Source: Polietes domitor
Taxonomy: Eukaryota > Arthropoda > Insecta > Diptera > Muscidae
Direction of reading: 5' to 3'
DNA length: 64,000 nt
NCBI GenBank assembly: GCA_947397865.1
Contig: OX377619.1
Span: forward strand, 128,585,622 to 128,649,621
Numbering within the stretch: position 1 is the first letter of the stretch; every line of letters starts with the position of its first letter. Below the pieces are notes generated by a model. The model did not search any database, had not been told where the DNA came from, and saw only the letters and a program-made list of their open reading frames with translations. Shown here in pieces: positions 22,240 to 33,114 of this stretch. Made by a program: the position numbers and the translations under genes.

Positions 22240-23700
22240 ATGAATGTATCTTATGGTTGCAGGTCGGTTGAAAATGGCCGAAATCGGCCCAGAGGAAAAA
22301 ATTGTTCCCTGACAAGGACTGAAAATACCCCCCAATTTGTAGACTATTTAAGCATTTTTGGAAAATTTATAATTTTTATGCACTTGAAATTTGTTGCTTA
22401 TATTCCTCTTGTAGCTTGAAACGCCAAAAAGCAAACAACAGATTTGGTGGGTGAAATGGGACAAAAAGGGATAAAAATGGTATCAATGATACGACAGCAA
22501 CTAAAATCATGAAATTCGATGTGTACATTCATCTAATTGCTTAGACACGTAAAATAGAGGGATTTTTTCAAAATTCGTACTTTTAGGACGAAAAGGGATA
22601 AAAATTGTAACAATGATACGACAACAGCTAGAATCATCAAATTCGGTATGTACATCCCTCTAATTGCGTAGACACGTAAAATGGAAGGATTTTTTGAGAT
22701 TCGCACTTTTAAGGGATACAATAGAAAAGGAGGGAGAATGTTGTGAAGACGAAGTTGAAATCATGAAATTCGGTGTATACATTAATCTGACTGTGTAGAC
22801 GAGAAACAAAGGAATTTTTCTAAATTTGTATTTTTAAGGCGAAAATGACGCGAAAGGGCATAAAAATAGTACCAACCAAACGGCTGCGATTAGAATAGTG
22901 ATTTGTATTTCTCTGACTGAGAAGACTCGAAAAATAGAGATATCTTTCGATATTTGGGATGAAATAGGTAAAAACCAAAGCGCTGAAGTTGGAATCATGA
23001 AATTCGGTGTATACATTAATCCGACTGTGTAGACGTGAAACATAAAGGATATTTTCGAAATTTGTACTTTTAAACGGGGATACAAATGGTACCAACCAAG
23101 CGACTACAGCTAAAATAGTGAAATTCGCTGTGTACGTTACTCTGACTGCGTAGACGCGAAAAAAAGAATCATGAAATTCGTCTGACTGCATAGACGCAGA
23201 AAATAAGAGGACTTTTTCAAATCCGAACTTTTAGGGTCAAAATGAAAAAAAAGCAAACTGCTGTAGCTAAAATCGAAAAACTAGGTGTGAAAATTCTACC
23301 GAGAACGTGAAACATATTGGATCAATATTAGTAGTTTTCCTATCAAAATGGTACGGACATTTGGAATGTAGCTGGAATCAAGAAATTGCAAATGGGAAAA
23401 CGGTCCTGAGGGCAATTGTTTCTACCTAATAACGACTGACAATGCACCTGATATTTAGGGCATTTTTTGAAGATTGTTGCCTCATGTTCTCTTTTCGATT
23501 ACTCTTGAATTAATATTATAATAATGAAGCATCACTGTTTATTTAAAATAGTGCGCCTAAGTATGCCTTATAGAAATTGTAAACAAAAATTGTGATGTGC
23601 ATAAATAATATCACAATTTGGGTAATATGTTGGTGCACTTCTATGTAAAGTAATCTAGTCTGCCGGTAATACTGTGGAATGCACTCCGTGGATTGGACAC
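22240..23700 (+). mobile_element. Rep-2 element, long central array
   Basis: Begins within the head (GAATGTATCTTATGGTTGCA...GGACTGAAAATACCC). Then about seven units carry GGGATAAAAATGGTA or variants with CTAGAATCATGAAATTCG between 22440 and 23260. A distal block follows (CAATGCACCTGATATTTAGG, GAAGATTGTTGCCTCATGTTC, CCTAAGTATGCCTTATAG, GCACTTCTATGTAAAG) and ends TGCCGGTAATACTGTGGAATGC at about 23690. The GCCTCATGTTC site at 23480 is the uninterrupted counterpart of the hAT insertion site at 48578. Confidence 0.7.
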
Positions 23701-24289
23701 TAGACTTCGAGCTCCATTCCATTTCTTTGACGCTTAGTGGGTGTTTCCGGTGGACGATTGAAATTCTACACGAACGAATGATACACTGACGAACGACTCA
23801 AAAAAATGGGTTTTTATAACACAAACAAAAGTTTTCGTGTTATGATTTGAATTTATAAAAGCTTTCGTTCATTTGTCTGTCAACAATATTGTCATCACGA
23901 TTTTTTGTCAAGTTTTGTTAATTTTATTCATAGAAAAACATAATTTTTTGTGTAAAAGAAGGCACCCCACTAACTGGCAGATAAATTATTTGTTTACAAA
24001 ATAATTATTTGAAAACAGTTCGTGTAAATAACTTTGGGAACATAATGGTGCAAAAATACGATATTTGTTCCAATTGCCCTTTTCCAACGTTATGCTGGAT
24101 GCAGGATAAAGGATTTTTTAGTGTATATGTGAGAAGTTTTGTGTGTGTCAATATATTATTTTCTTTATTTCCATGTTAACGGGTTATTTCAAAAAGAAAA
24201 TATATTTTCCATTTTATAAAACATACAATTCAACCATTTGTTTCATTTCTGAACGTACACGAATGGGTTTTTCCAAGGCGTATTTATAC
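23701..24289. other. Unassigned DNA
   Basis: No gene seen. It contains a short inverted pair, TTAGTGGG at 23738 and CCCACTAA at about 23967, that might bound a small TIR element of about 240 bp. The pair is too short to call. Confidence 0.3.
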
Positions 24290-25206
24290 AGGTGATAGCA
24301 GCAGAGCAAAAACAAATTCGGCAACAACAAACAGTCGACCAAGGCGATCGGCCGAGAATATCGCTGCCGTACGAGCCAGTGTTGAGAGGTCCCCAAGAAC
24401 ATCCCAAAAACGCCGTTCTCAGCAGTTGGGCATGGCTCGGTCCACTTTACAACGGATTATTCGCGTTGATTTGCATTTGTTCCCGTACAAAATTCAATTG
24501 ACGCAAAGATTGTTGCCTTTGGACAAGCTTCGTCGATTGGAATGGGCCCAAAGAGTCATCGAAATGGCCGAAGATGACGAGCAATTTTGGAACAAAATTA
24601 TCATGTCCGATGAAGCCCATTTCACATTGAATGGGACCGTAAATAAGCAAAATTGCCGTATTTCCGCCACTGAAAATCCTCAGGAGATTCAAGAAGTGCC
24701 TCTTCATGACGAAAAAGTCACTGTTTGGTGCGGCGTTAGTGCGAAAACGGTCATTGGGCCGTTTTTCTTCCAAAATGAAAATGGCCATGCTGTTACCATC
24801 AACCAGGAGCGTTATCGCGACATGATGACCAATTATTCGTCGAAAGCGTATGAGGCAGTTCTGGTTTCAACAAGACGGCGCTCCACCGCACACAAGTCGC
24901 ATAACAATCGATTTTCTGAAGAATTTGTTTCCGGGCCGTTTGATGTCGAAAAGTGGTGATTTGGACTGCCCACCGCGTTCGCCCGATTTGACGCCGCCTG
25001 ACTTCTTCTTGTGGGGATATTTGAAGTCAAAGGTTTACGTTAACAAGCCAAGGACCGTAGAAGAGCTCAAGGACAACATTCGTGAAGAAATAGCCGCTAT
25101 TCCGGCCGAAATGTTGGCGAAAACGATGGAAAATGCTGCAAAAAGGGCACAATACGCCATCAACGCCAGAGGCGGCCATTTGAGAGATATCATATTCAAA
25201 AATTGA
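24290..25206 (+). pseudogene. Mariner DD41D transposase, truncated and frameshifted
   Basis: Frame 1 (from about 24290 to 24840) has the linker RPRRSAENIAAVRASVERSP, a helix-turn-helix (RRSQQLGMARSTLQRI), then the start of the catalytic domain with MSDEAHF (first Asp codon at 24609), VNKQNCRIS and VTVWCGVSAKTVIGPFFF. A frameshift of +1 occurs between about 24820 and 24860. Frame 2 gives FQQDGAPPHTS (second Asp 24874), PPRSPDLTPPDFFLWGYLKS (third Asp 25000) and the C-terminal GGHLRDIIFKN ending at 25206. The second and third Asp are separated by 41 residues, defining DD41D as in the rosa family. All three acidic residues survive, but the missing N-terminus and the frameshift make it non-functional. 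Confidence 0.9.
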
Positions 25207-25322
25207 TGTAAACAAATCTACTTGGAACAAATTAAATGATTAAGATTGCCAACCGCCAAATTTTTATTTTTTTCTTTGATTTTTTTAAAAAAACATGGGT
25301 CCGTCGAATATGGGCAACCCTG
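24290..25322 (+). mobile_element. DD41D (rosa-like) mariner, 5'-truncated
   Basis: The right end is intact: GGGTCCGTCGAATATGGGCA then ACCCTG at 25322, followed by TA. The expected inverse on the left (CAGGGTTGCCCATATT) is not found upstream of 24290, so the left end and the first transposase helix-turn-helix domain are lost. The 3' UTR after the stop codon (25204) is preserved. This is the most complete transposase copy in the window. Confidence 0.8.
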
Positions 25323-25328
25323 TATAAG

Positions 25329-25796
25329 TCAATTCCAGTATGCGTGGCCATGTGTTCCTATAAAAACAAAATGTGTCAAAGTAGGTAGAGCTTTTCCATC
25401 TTTGGAAGGATAATGATAATCAAGATGTCTGGTCAAATATGCCTCACATGAAAAGCTGTAATTGCACAAATATTTATTAAATTCATCCATATTATAAATT
25501 TTAGGAAAGGATTCCCACTTCAAACAAATAATTGTATGGGATAATAATATGAAATTATGGGAATATTGGCTAATATTTACGATTATTGAATTACTTGGCA
25601 AAAAATAAAAGAAAAGGTATTGTTCCTTCTCTTTTCCCAAAATTCTCAAATAAATAGAGGTGATCGAATGACAGAACGAGCCGGCAAATGAGCCGAAAGC
25701 CGCCGACCCATTTTGGGTAGCGCCGCCGCCACCGATAATTCTGGTTCGGCTTGTAACTCTGCAATCGAACAGGCCTATTGTTGCATAATTCATCAT
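25329..25796 (-). CDS. Hypothetical 155-codon open frame, identity unknown
   Basis: An ATG-initiated frame of 155 codons starting at 25796 and ending just beside the mariner end (25322). The middle is hydrophobic and AT-rich (YLFFYFLPSNSIIVNI). The C-terminal part, CNYSFSCEAYLTRHLDYHYP, has a C/H pattern reminiscent of a damaged C2H2 finger, but the spacing is too short for a working one. A GGGGATQNGSAAFGSFAG stretch lies near the N-terminus. It is longer than most chance frames in this AT-rich window, but no family is recognised and it may be spurious. Confidence 0.22.
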   Translation of the reverse strand: MMNYATIGLFDCRVTSRTRIIGGGGATQNGSAAFGSFAGSFCHSITSIYLRILGKEKEQYLFFYFLPSNSIIVNISQYSHNFILLSHTIICLKWESFPKIYNMDEFNKYLCNYSFSCEAYLTRHLDYHYPSKDGKALPTLTHFVFIGTHGHAYWN

Positions 25797-25829
25797 GTAA
25801 ATATTTATAAAGTAGAGACATAAAATATA

Positions 25830-26045
25830 AATATTACTGATGCAGTAGAAAAAAAACTTTTTGTGGAAATATTTGCAGGATCTTTATTGTGAAATAATAA
25901 TATCTGACAATAAAATGGAGAAATGTATAAAAGTGGTACCAACTCAAGTATTACGCATACAATCGTGGTCGTCCTTGTGTACAGCCCTCTAACTACGTAG
26001 ACGCGCAACATAAATAGATTTTCGAAAATTTTACATTTAATAGGG
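25830..26045 (-). mobile_element. Scrap with Rep-2/Helitron C-type unit
   Basis: On the plus strand AAATGTATAAAAGTGGTACC, then CGTAGACGCGCAACATAAAT and GGGTTGCAGGACGAAAC match the central unit of Helitron C and Rep-2. The block at 25857-25900 (CTTTTTGTGG... CTTTATTGTGAAATAAT) resembles 3090-3135. Confidence 0.45.
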
Positions 26046-26109
26046 TTGCAGGACGAAACTTCAAAATTTAAAAATAAATAATACGGAAAAATGTCTTAAA
26101 TTCCTACAA

Positions 26110-27130
26110 TTTTAGTCAATATGACTTTTTTCATGGCAAGTGGCAGCACGGTTCCGAATCTCTCAATTCTGCAGCTTGTGATTTCTTATGACGGCAGCAT
26201 AGGTCTTCTACCATTCATGTTACAGGTTATTTTATATTTAACTAGCAGTGCTCGCTACTTCGCACGCAGAAAAGCCAGTTATATGTTGTCAGTTTATACA
26301 TCTCTGTTTTTGGATAGCATTTTTTGAAATTTTGTTTTGGTGGATATAGATAAATCTAAAATAGTCAAAGGAATGTGCTTGTCGAATTGCACTAGTTTAG
26401 CTCAACTCCCTTCGTATGTATCATTTTCTAATCCGTTTCGAACAAAATAATGTAACCGTTTATATTCTGTAACTTTTACACCTCTTTTCAAAAAGTACAC
26501 ACGTTGAAAAATCACTATAGGTAATATGTGTTCTCGCTTCTCCCCTAAAAGCATGTACTTTATTTGGTACCTCGTTTATCCCTTTTCGTCCCGCATTCTC
26601 CTTATAAGTATACATTTTTAAATATCCATTTATGTTCCGTGATATTTATCCCTTTTGTTCCACTTAACCCACTAAAAGTACGAATTTCGTAAGTCGACGT
26701 CTACGCCATATTTGGGAACTAGCTTGACCCTGGCTTCAGCCGTTTGGTCTGGACGCTGGTTAATGATAAGTCAGTCAGTCAGTAACGCAATTCTTTTATA
26801 TATACAGATTGGTCCTATTCCATGATCCAAAAAACATCCACAGACCACATTTCCTACTGCAGGCTTCACCGTTCCTTTGGAGTAGTGCGAATTTGGGCGT
26901 TATCCTCGAAGTCTACGTACTACTGTTAATCCATCGGAAGAGTACTGTTTTCCAATTAAAATAATTCTTGGCTAATTCCAGCCTGCTCGAATGTATCTGA
27001 AATATTGTAATTCATTTTCAACAGCTGTTGCTGATACGAAGGGATCTTTTTTATTATCCGCATTATAGCTTGGTAGTCGCGTTTGGTCGTTTTCCGGGGT
27101 CTACAACTTCGATGAATAACATAAACCAGT
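26110..27130 (-). pseudogene. Tc1-like transposase remnant, split by Helitron C
   Basis: Reading the minus strand from 27125 downward: a helix-turn-helix segment CRPRKTTKRDYQAIMRIIKK, then (shifted) DPFVSATAVENEL-like, RLELAKNYFNWKTVLF, and HYSKGTVKPAVGNVVCGCFL followed by DHGIGP. This is the standard Tc1 order of GRPRKTT, the catalytic start, and TVKHGGGNVMVWGCFS...GVGP. The reading then enters a 567-bp Helitron (26242-26808). Skipping it, the frame continues IKYKITCNMNG to a stop near 26160. The DE motif between the blocks is eroded (SDE not present) and the last acidic region is not identified. Several frameshifts and stops; dead. Confidence 0.72.
26242..26808 (-). mobile_element. Helitron C, copy 2, complete 567-bp element
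   Basis: On the minus strand it starts TCTGTATATATAAAAGAATT after an A (host) and ends GTGCGAAGTAGCGAGCACTG then CTAG before T. The last part contains a GTGC/GCAC stem just before CTAG. The start shares GCGTTACTGACTGACTGACT with copy 1 at 9651. It has only one or two central units, unlike the five in copy 1. It interrupts the Tc1 remnant within the Ile codon after GIGP. Non-autonomous. Confidence 0.87.
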
Positions 27131-27892
27131 ATATGTAAGTGAGAACGAAGTCTACTTATAATTCATGAATTTAGGCTGTGGTGGATAGCAATTTTTTGTG
27201 ATAAACGTAACTTCATCAACATTTTTAAAATCACTGTACAGTGTCCACTGTGCTTACGAATGATCAACAAAGGCGGAAACACGTGCACTTACATTGTTGT
27301 AAGGCATTCACATTCCAAAACGACAAGTAGTCCCCTCAAATGACTTTTTTGTTATTATTATTTATCGTGTAGAAGAAACAATAGCAGCCACTTTTAATGT
27401 GCTGTAGACTTTCTGCAATCATTTTAAAAACTCTGCTTTCCATTATTAAAAAAATATTAGGGGAATTTACGATCGGATGAATTTGGTCTTGTCTTTTGCA
27501 TTTATAATAATTTTTTTATTTTTAGTACACGTGGTATATTTACAAAACAAACTATATTATTTTTAAAACAATACTGAAATCGTCTTGTATTTGTACTGTA
27601 TTTTATATTGTATATCACGATTTGATGTACAAAGTTTACGTTTATCAAGTTTATCACAACCACATCAGATCGTGAAATCCAATACCGTTTTATTATCTTT
27701 TAATTACAATACGACCACGCCCTTCCTAATTTGAGGAATATGTTTTGCTTAAGTGCATTAATAAAACGTTTACAGTACTAGTTTAAAAATACAAACATCC
27801 GTATAGATTTGCCCGACACTGTAGGTTTTTTATAAGTAGTTCCGTATGAAAAGTGTGTGTCCATATTGTACAGGAAGCATAAATCATAAGAC
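27131..27892. other. AT-rich unassigned DNA
   Basis: May include the eroded 5' part of the Tc1 element up to about 27330. Nothing else recognised. 27480-27620 is strongly A/T. Confidence 0.35.
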
Positions 27893-27896
27893 TAAT

Positions 27897-28443
27897 GGGT
27901 GATTCCACGTAAAGTGATCCTTTTTTCGGCAAAATTTCAAAATCAATTTATGATTAAAAAAACACCGATAAACGTACGTAATGTTTATACATCTCATACT
28001 ACATATTTTTGATTATATTTCAAAAAATAATGACAACAATAGGTCTGATTATTTCGTTTTCTAGATATAGACTGGTGTCGTAACAGGATGTCACGCCCGT
28101 TACAATTTAAATATCTTATATTTTCTATATTCATAAATAGATGTCGGTAACATATACTTTAGAAGAAAGTGTATACAGGTATGTAATGATAGAACAGTAC
28201 CGAATTCAGGAAAATAGGTAAAACCTCGAGATTTTCTTCAAAGCTAAGGTCACACCCGTGACGCTCTTGTTTGTTGTATATCTTCAATATTTAAAACGCT
28301 AAGACATATTTATATTTGCAATAATATTCCGCTTAACCTGACGTTTTCAATCGGGAGTATAGTAAAAATCTCAGTCAATGAATATGGGAGTTACTTAAAC
28401 ATATTTAAGCAAAAGTGTCCCACCCGTTCCAACGGAATCACCC
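27897..28443. mobile_element. 547-bp MITE with GGGTGATTCC ends and TAAT duplications
   Basis: The termini are GGGTGATTCCACG and the inverse of GGGTGATTCCGTTGG, flanked by TAAT at 27893-27896 and 28444-28447. The inside is AT-rich with repeated CACGCCCGT/CACACCCGT motifs and no coding frame. A truncated relative lies at 16587-16710. The duplication could be read as TA, TAA or TAAT, so the superfamily (Tc1/mariner or PIF/Harbinger) is left open. Confidence 0.83.
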
Positions 28444-28447
28444 TAAT

Positions 28448-29396
28448 GAATAGTCGAATATTTGAAGAGGTTATCATTTTCATTACATCCCATTAAAATT
28501 TTGCAAACTTTTGTTTGTGTCAGGCAACAAAATGATTAACTTTGAAAAAGATCAAAGTTGATCAAAGCTTCTCTATTAAATGTCAGAAGCTTTTCTATTA
28601 TGTGTCAGGTCTATTTCTGACTATTTAGATATCCATGGGTCACTCCATTCTTTCGGGCAGAACTATCTTCCCCATCAACATAGACTCTATTTTATCTGCA
28701 GCAATAAATAGTCTTGATCATTGACCATCTACCATTTGGGATCCCCCGACACCGGTGCCACTTAGCAAGTTCACACTGTATTCGCAAAAACCGTTTCGCC
28801 AACAAAACAAGTGCAAACACAAATCTAGTTATGCGAAGCTGTAAAGCCTTTCGTCCGTATTTAAGTATGTATGCTTGTCTGTTTGTATGGATGGATGTAT
28901 GCAAATGTCGAAACTCACAGAGAAAATACAACTTTAAGAGATAACAGATGAGGATGGTGATGGTATGGCGATGATGATGGTGCAGATGCTGATCATGATG
29001 TTGATGATGACGATGCTGGTGCTGGTGCTATGGTGCTGGGTGATGCATAAGTTCACTATCCTCTGCACACACATAACACCAAAAAAAGGAAAGAAAGAAG
29101 AGACACGCTGTGCGAAATCAAATGCGACGACTACGACGACGATGATGATGATGCTGCTGCTGCTGCAAATGGAACCTGTGGTAAGAAATCGACATCGGAA
29201 TGACAAAACGAAGCTTAGGCACGAGTCTACGCACAATACGAAGGAGACGTCAGACCGGGTAAACCAGCACTAGCACTCGCACCAGCACCACAACATTGTC
29301 TTGAAACATCGATGAGATCACTACACACGTTCATACATACAGATAACCACGCCGGCATATGAACACATGCACTTACAGTACCCCGCCAGAGATTGA
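28448..29396. other. Unassigned DNA with a GAT/GCT triplet tract
   Basis: 28950-29040 and 29125-29172 are imperfect GAT, GCT and GAC triplet repeats (GATGATGATGCTGCTGCTGC). The open frames there on both strands (poly-Met/Leu, poly-Ile/Val) are artefacts of the tract. A cluster of CAGCACTAGCACTCGCACCA lies at 29262-29281. No gene. Confidence 0.5.
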
Positions 29397-30560
29397 TTAT
29401 ACCCTACACCACCCTGTGGAATAGACTATGATTAGTTAGTCTCTTGCCAAGTGTTGGTAGGACACCAGGACCATGTACTGCTGTTGTAATAGAAGTACAG
29501 ATCGCAGGGTTGTCATGTAATTTGACAGAAGTAGTTCTTGTCTGCCAGGGATGGAAGTTAGTGTATATGACAAATATAGGTTCAGACTTAAATATAGAAA
29601 AAATCTCTCCCAATTTCACATTTATATAGATGAATATCTATATAGCCTCATGTATCAAAAATTTTATCAAATATCTCGCAACTCGTTATATTTCACCTTG
29701 GAACACCTACAGTCCACTTCGTGGACTAGGGTATTATAAGTTAATTTTCCGCCAAATGTTTGTAACACCAATAAATAATCGAGCTAATTATACCGATCAC
29801 CTTAGAATCACCAGCTGAATCGATTTAACGATATCCATCCAAAACTTGTTCGCACTCCTCAGATCGCAATTGTAGACCGATTGTCATGAAATTTTGCAGA
29901 AGTAACTTTTTTAGACCAACGACGATCGGCATTGAATTTGAAAAATATCGGTTCAGACATTCATACAAATATCCCTCAAATTTACTTTATTACTGCTCTA
30001 GAATACACATTTTACATTGGATCTTGATACAATTTTTAGGATTATATTCGAGCTAGAAACAGCTAACATGAATGTGGGTTACATGGGTCCATGTTTCGGT
30101 ATAGCTATTATTGCTCTAAAATGGACATCGGATCTTGATCAAATTTCCCACACCGTGTTATATTTAAACTAGAAGCTCCTACTATGAAAGTCAACTATAT
30201 AGGCCCATGTTTTGGAGGGCACCCGGTTTACACTATTATCACTCTAAAACTCACATCTAATTGCTAACATTTTGCAAATGGGGCCCATTTTACTCTATTC
30301 TTACATCTACATCTCTAGAACATACATCTTACATCGGATCTTGACCATATTTCGCAGACCATGATATATTTCAACTAGGAGTACCTACCGTGAATGAGAA
30401 CTGTATAGGCCCATGTTTTTCGCGCAAGTCCTAAGTGTTGTGATAGGCCCCCTACAAATGTTCGAAAAATTAGATGATTTTAAAAGATTTTCATACATTT
30501 TATCATATTCTGTATAATTTATACGAACTACTTTTACCCACCGTTGCGCGGGTTCATTCT
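29397..30560 (+). mobile_element. Compound Rep-1: a short head fragment followed by a longer copy
   Basis: 29397-29625 starts TATACCCTACACCACCCTGT and is badly diverged. At about 29700 a second head begins (CACTTCGTGGACTAGGGTAT, TTTGTAACACCAATAAATAA, GAATCGATTTAACGATATCC) with diverged units to about 30560, using TTGACCATATTTCGCAGACC, AACTAGGAGTACC and GCCCATGTTTT. No tail follows. The next element, at 30597, is an inverted tail. Confidence 0.6.
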
Positions 30561-30596
30561 TCCCTATTCCCAAACTCCGTACGCTTTTGAAGATAA

Positions 30597-30870
30597 AACA
30601 AGTAAGGAAAGGCTAAAGTCGGGCGGAGCCGACTATATAATACCCTACACCACTCCCTGCGTATATACATCGCTTTGATTACTAAACCCAGGTGTTTCAA
30701 CTGAGCAATTTTACTATAAATTCAGCTTTGAGTAAAGTAAATATAACATGATCTGGAAAAATTTATCAAGATCCAATGACAAATACATATTATACAGCAG
30801 TAAAAGGGTCCGTGCCAAAACATGAACCTATATAGTTCTCATTCATGGTAATAAGAAGAATTGAAATGTA
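30597..30870 (-). mobile_element. Rep-1 tail and last unit
   Basis: AACAAGTAAGGAAAGGCTAA, GTCGGGCGGAGCCGACTATA, ATACCCTACACCACTCCCTG and CGCTTTGATTACTAAACCCA mirror the tail of the copy at 143-1582 (there 1490-1582). Together with the preceding plus-strand copy it forms a head-to-head pair of tails. Confidence 0.7.
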
Positions 30871-32327
30871 TTTTCCATTCTTCTTATTGTTGTTGTCTTG
30901 TTAAGATAGTATTATACTATTTTAACAATAAAATAAAATATTTTTTTAAAATCCAATATAGTTCAACAACTTAACTTTACGATTCTGCAAAGAAACAATC
31001 CACATTCCGCGTAACATGTGCACGCTTCGATCTACATGAAGCAACTAAATTTTCTCCACCAATCGAAAATATCAAATCCATTCAATCTTCGAGCGACGGT
31101 CGCGGCAGCATCGAAATGACTGGAAGACAAAGCACACAACTCAATGTATACCAAAACATGGATGTTTTGTTACGAATAAGTACTTTTTTAAACCATTATA
31201 AGGAGGTTATTATTTCATACTTCAAAATAATTCAGGGCGTAATGGGCTCTCATTACTAGGTAATGCCAATAATAATGAGGTGTCATTACCAAGTTTTTGC
31301 TGGGCGGATGGTAGTTCGAAGTGCGTACATAACACTTTAAATATAAATTTTTATCTTTTTTGTTTTTGTGGGGTGCCCTCAGCAGCCATTTGAATGAAAT
31401 TATTTTCCATTATTAACCGGAAGGATTGTACTTTCAAATAAAAAAAAATAAATTTTAGAAAATATTCAGTAGTTTTTTTATAGCATTTTCAAAAAAAGTT
31501 ATTTGGCGGACCCTATATTCATGATAAGATGTATATTATGCGAAACACATATATTAGACCGATAATCCACTGTGGGTATTGACAAGGGATCGTAGATCCG
31601 TCTAACTTACCTGCAACCGAAAAAAATACATTTAATAAACTTCTCTTAAAACAATTTGTTTTCTTATAAAAAAATAAATAGAAAAAAGTATATAAATTAT
31701 TATTATTATTATCACAGAATAACTCATTGTCCGTATTATTGGACTTTAGAGTCATTTTTGTGATTTCAAAGTGATAATTAAAACTCATATTTCTTGAAAA
31801 AAAATGTAATGCTATGCTATGAAATAAACAGAAGAAATAAATACATTTCGGATGATGTCTAAATGATGAATATCGGACGAAAAATTACGTTGGGCTCCAT
31901 TTTTGTAAAAATAGTTTAATACAAAAACCAAAACAATAAAGCATAAACCAAAAAAGTGCCCCGATGCGTCAATTTATTCAGATGTTTATTCTTTCGAAAG
32001 GTATTGATTGCATTAAGTGCTTAAGATGGACAGACACTCTATGTCTGATCGTTGAGTCTGTTGTCAAACTTGCCCTATATCTGTGAATTGTCACCACCAA
32101 TTGTTACTCAATGTTCAGCGTTTCGCTTCCAGAAGTCGCTTCCAAGTCAAGGCTCATGTCCAAATACTTCCCCTATTCAGTACAGCTACCAAGTAAATTA
32201 GGGATTCGAACCTTGGTCTTTGTGGTACATAGTAGCTCCGTTGTGATTGGATTCAATCCTTAAGCTCACAGCGAATTTAATAGTTGCATATCTTAACTAA
32301 GCAGTAATCGTTATGGTTCAAAAGAAA
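30871..32327. other. Unassigned DNA with a GGCGGACCC-element fragment
   Basis: 31366-31517 (GTGGGGTGCCCTCAGCAGCC, TTATTAACCGGAAGGATTGT, ATTCAGTAGTTTTTTTATAG, ATTTGGCGGACCCTA) matches the element at 62704-63388, here as its uninterrupted right part. 30970-31160 is less A/T-rich but gives no recognised protein. 32030-32240 likewise. Confidence 0.5.
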
Positions 32328-32950
32328 ACAAGTAAGGACAGACTAAAGTCGGGCGGGGCCGACCCTCCACTTTCTATCTGAATACAATTCAATTCGGTAA
32401 AAAAAACGGGAAGGTTTTTGTATGTTTCCTAATCATAGGCTGATATGACCAGACCCAATTTGTCAAATCGAGAAAAATATTTGTATTTGGGCTATATCCA
32501 AATATGGAATGGCTTTGCCCACTTTCACAATGGGTCCTTCCAGCTCAATTATAACGTGTTATGCTCCATTTGAAGAAATTCGGTGAAAATATGTGGTTTC
32601 TGGGGCGGAAAAGTCAAGGTGGGAGTGAAATTTGTATGAGAGCTATATATAAATCTGAACCGATCTGACCCATTTTCACCATGGGTGTTTCTAGTTGAAA
32701 TATCAGGTAATTTGCCAGATTTGAAGAAAATCAGTTAAAATATGTGGTTTATAGAGTGGAAAAAGTTAAATCAGGAGTGGAATTTGTATGGGAGCTATAT
32801 CTAAATCTGAACCGATTTTCTTCAAATTAAATAGTGTTCGTCCTTATCGCGAAAACTTCGTTGTGCAAAGTATAACTTGGTTCTGGCTTCAATTGTGTCT
32901 TGCACTCTGATTACAAGAATAGATGGACGGACGGTCATTGCTAATTATAT
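32328..32950 (-). mobile_element. Rep-1 copy
   Basis: Inverse tail (AACAAGTAAGGACAGACTAA, GTCGGGCGGGGCCGACCCTC), then three units read on the plus strand as GAACCGATCTGACCCATTTT, CTAGTTGAAATATCAGG, and TATGGGAGCTATATCTAAAT; the distal head is only partly kept (AGATGGACGGACGGTCATTG). Closely resembles the copy at 59936-60957. Confidence 0.75.
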
Positions 32951-33114
32951 TTTAAATCGCTAATTATTTTTAAGTTAATCTAAAAATTTGAATTTTTCAG
33001 TGGATGCTTAACTGTATGTCTGAGAAGTAGAAAATATGCATCCAAATCGATTTTGCAAAATGGAATTGATTTCAAGCTTCTGTAACGGAAAACAAACTAA
33101 GTTTTGAATTTAGA

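Noticed and set aside
23738..23975. TIR element bounded by TTAGTGGG/CCCACTAA
   Set aside because: The inverse pair is only 8 bp and has no flanking duplication.
28934..29273. 100-codon frames on both strands
   Set aside because: Caused by the GAT/GCT triplet tract; both strands open at once.
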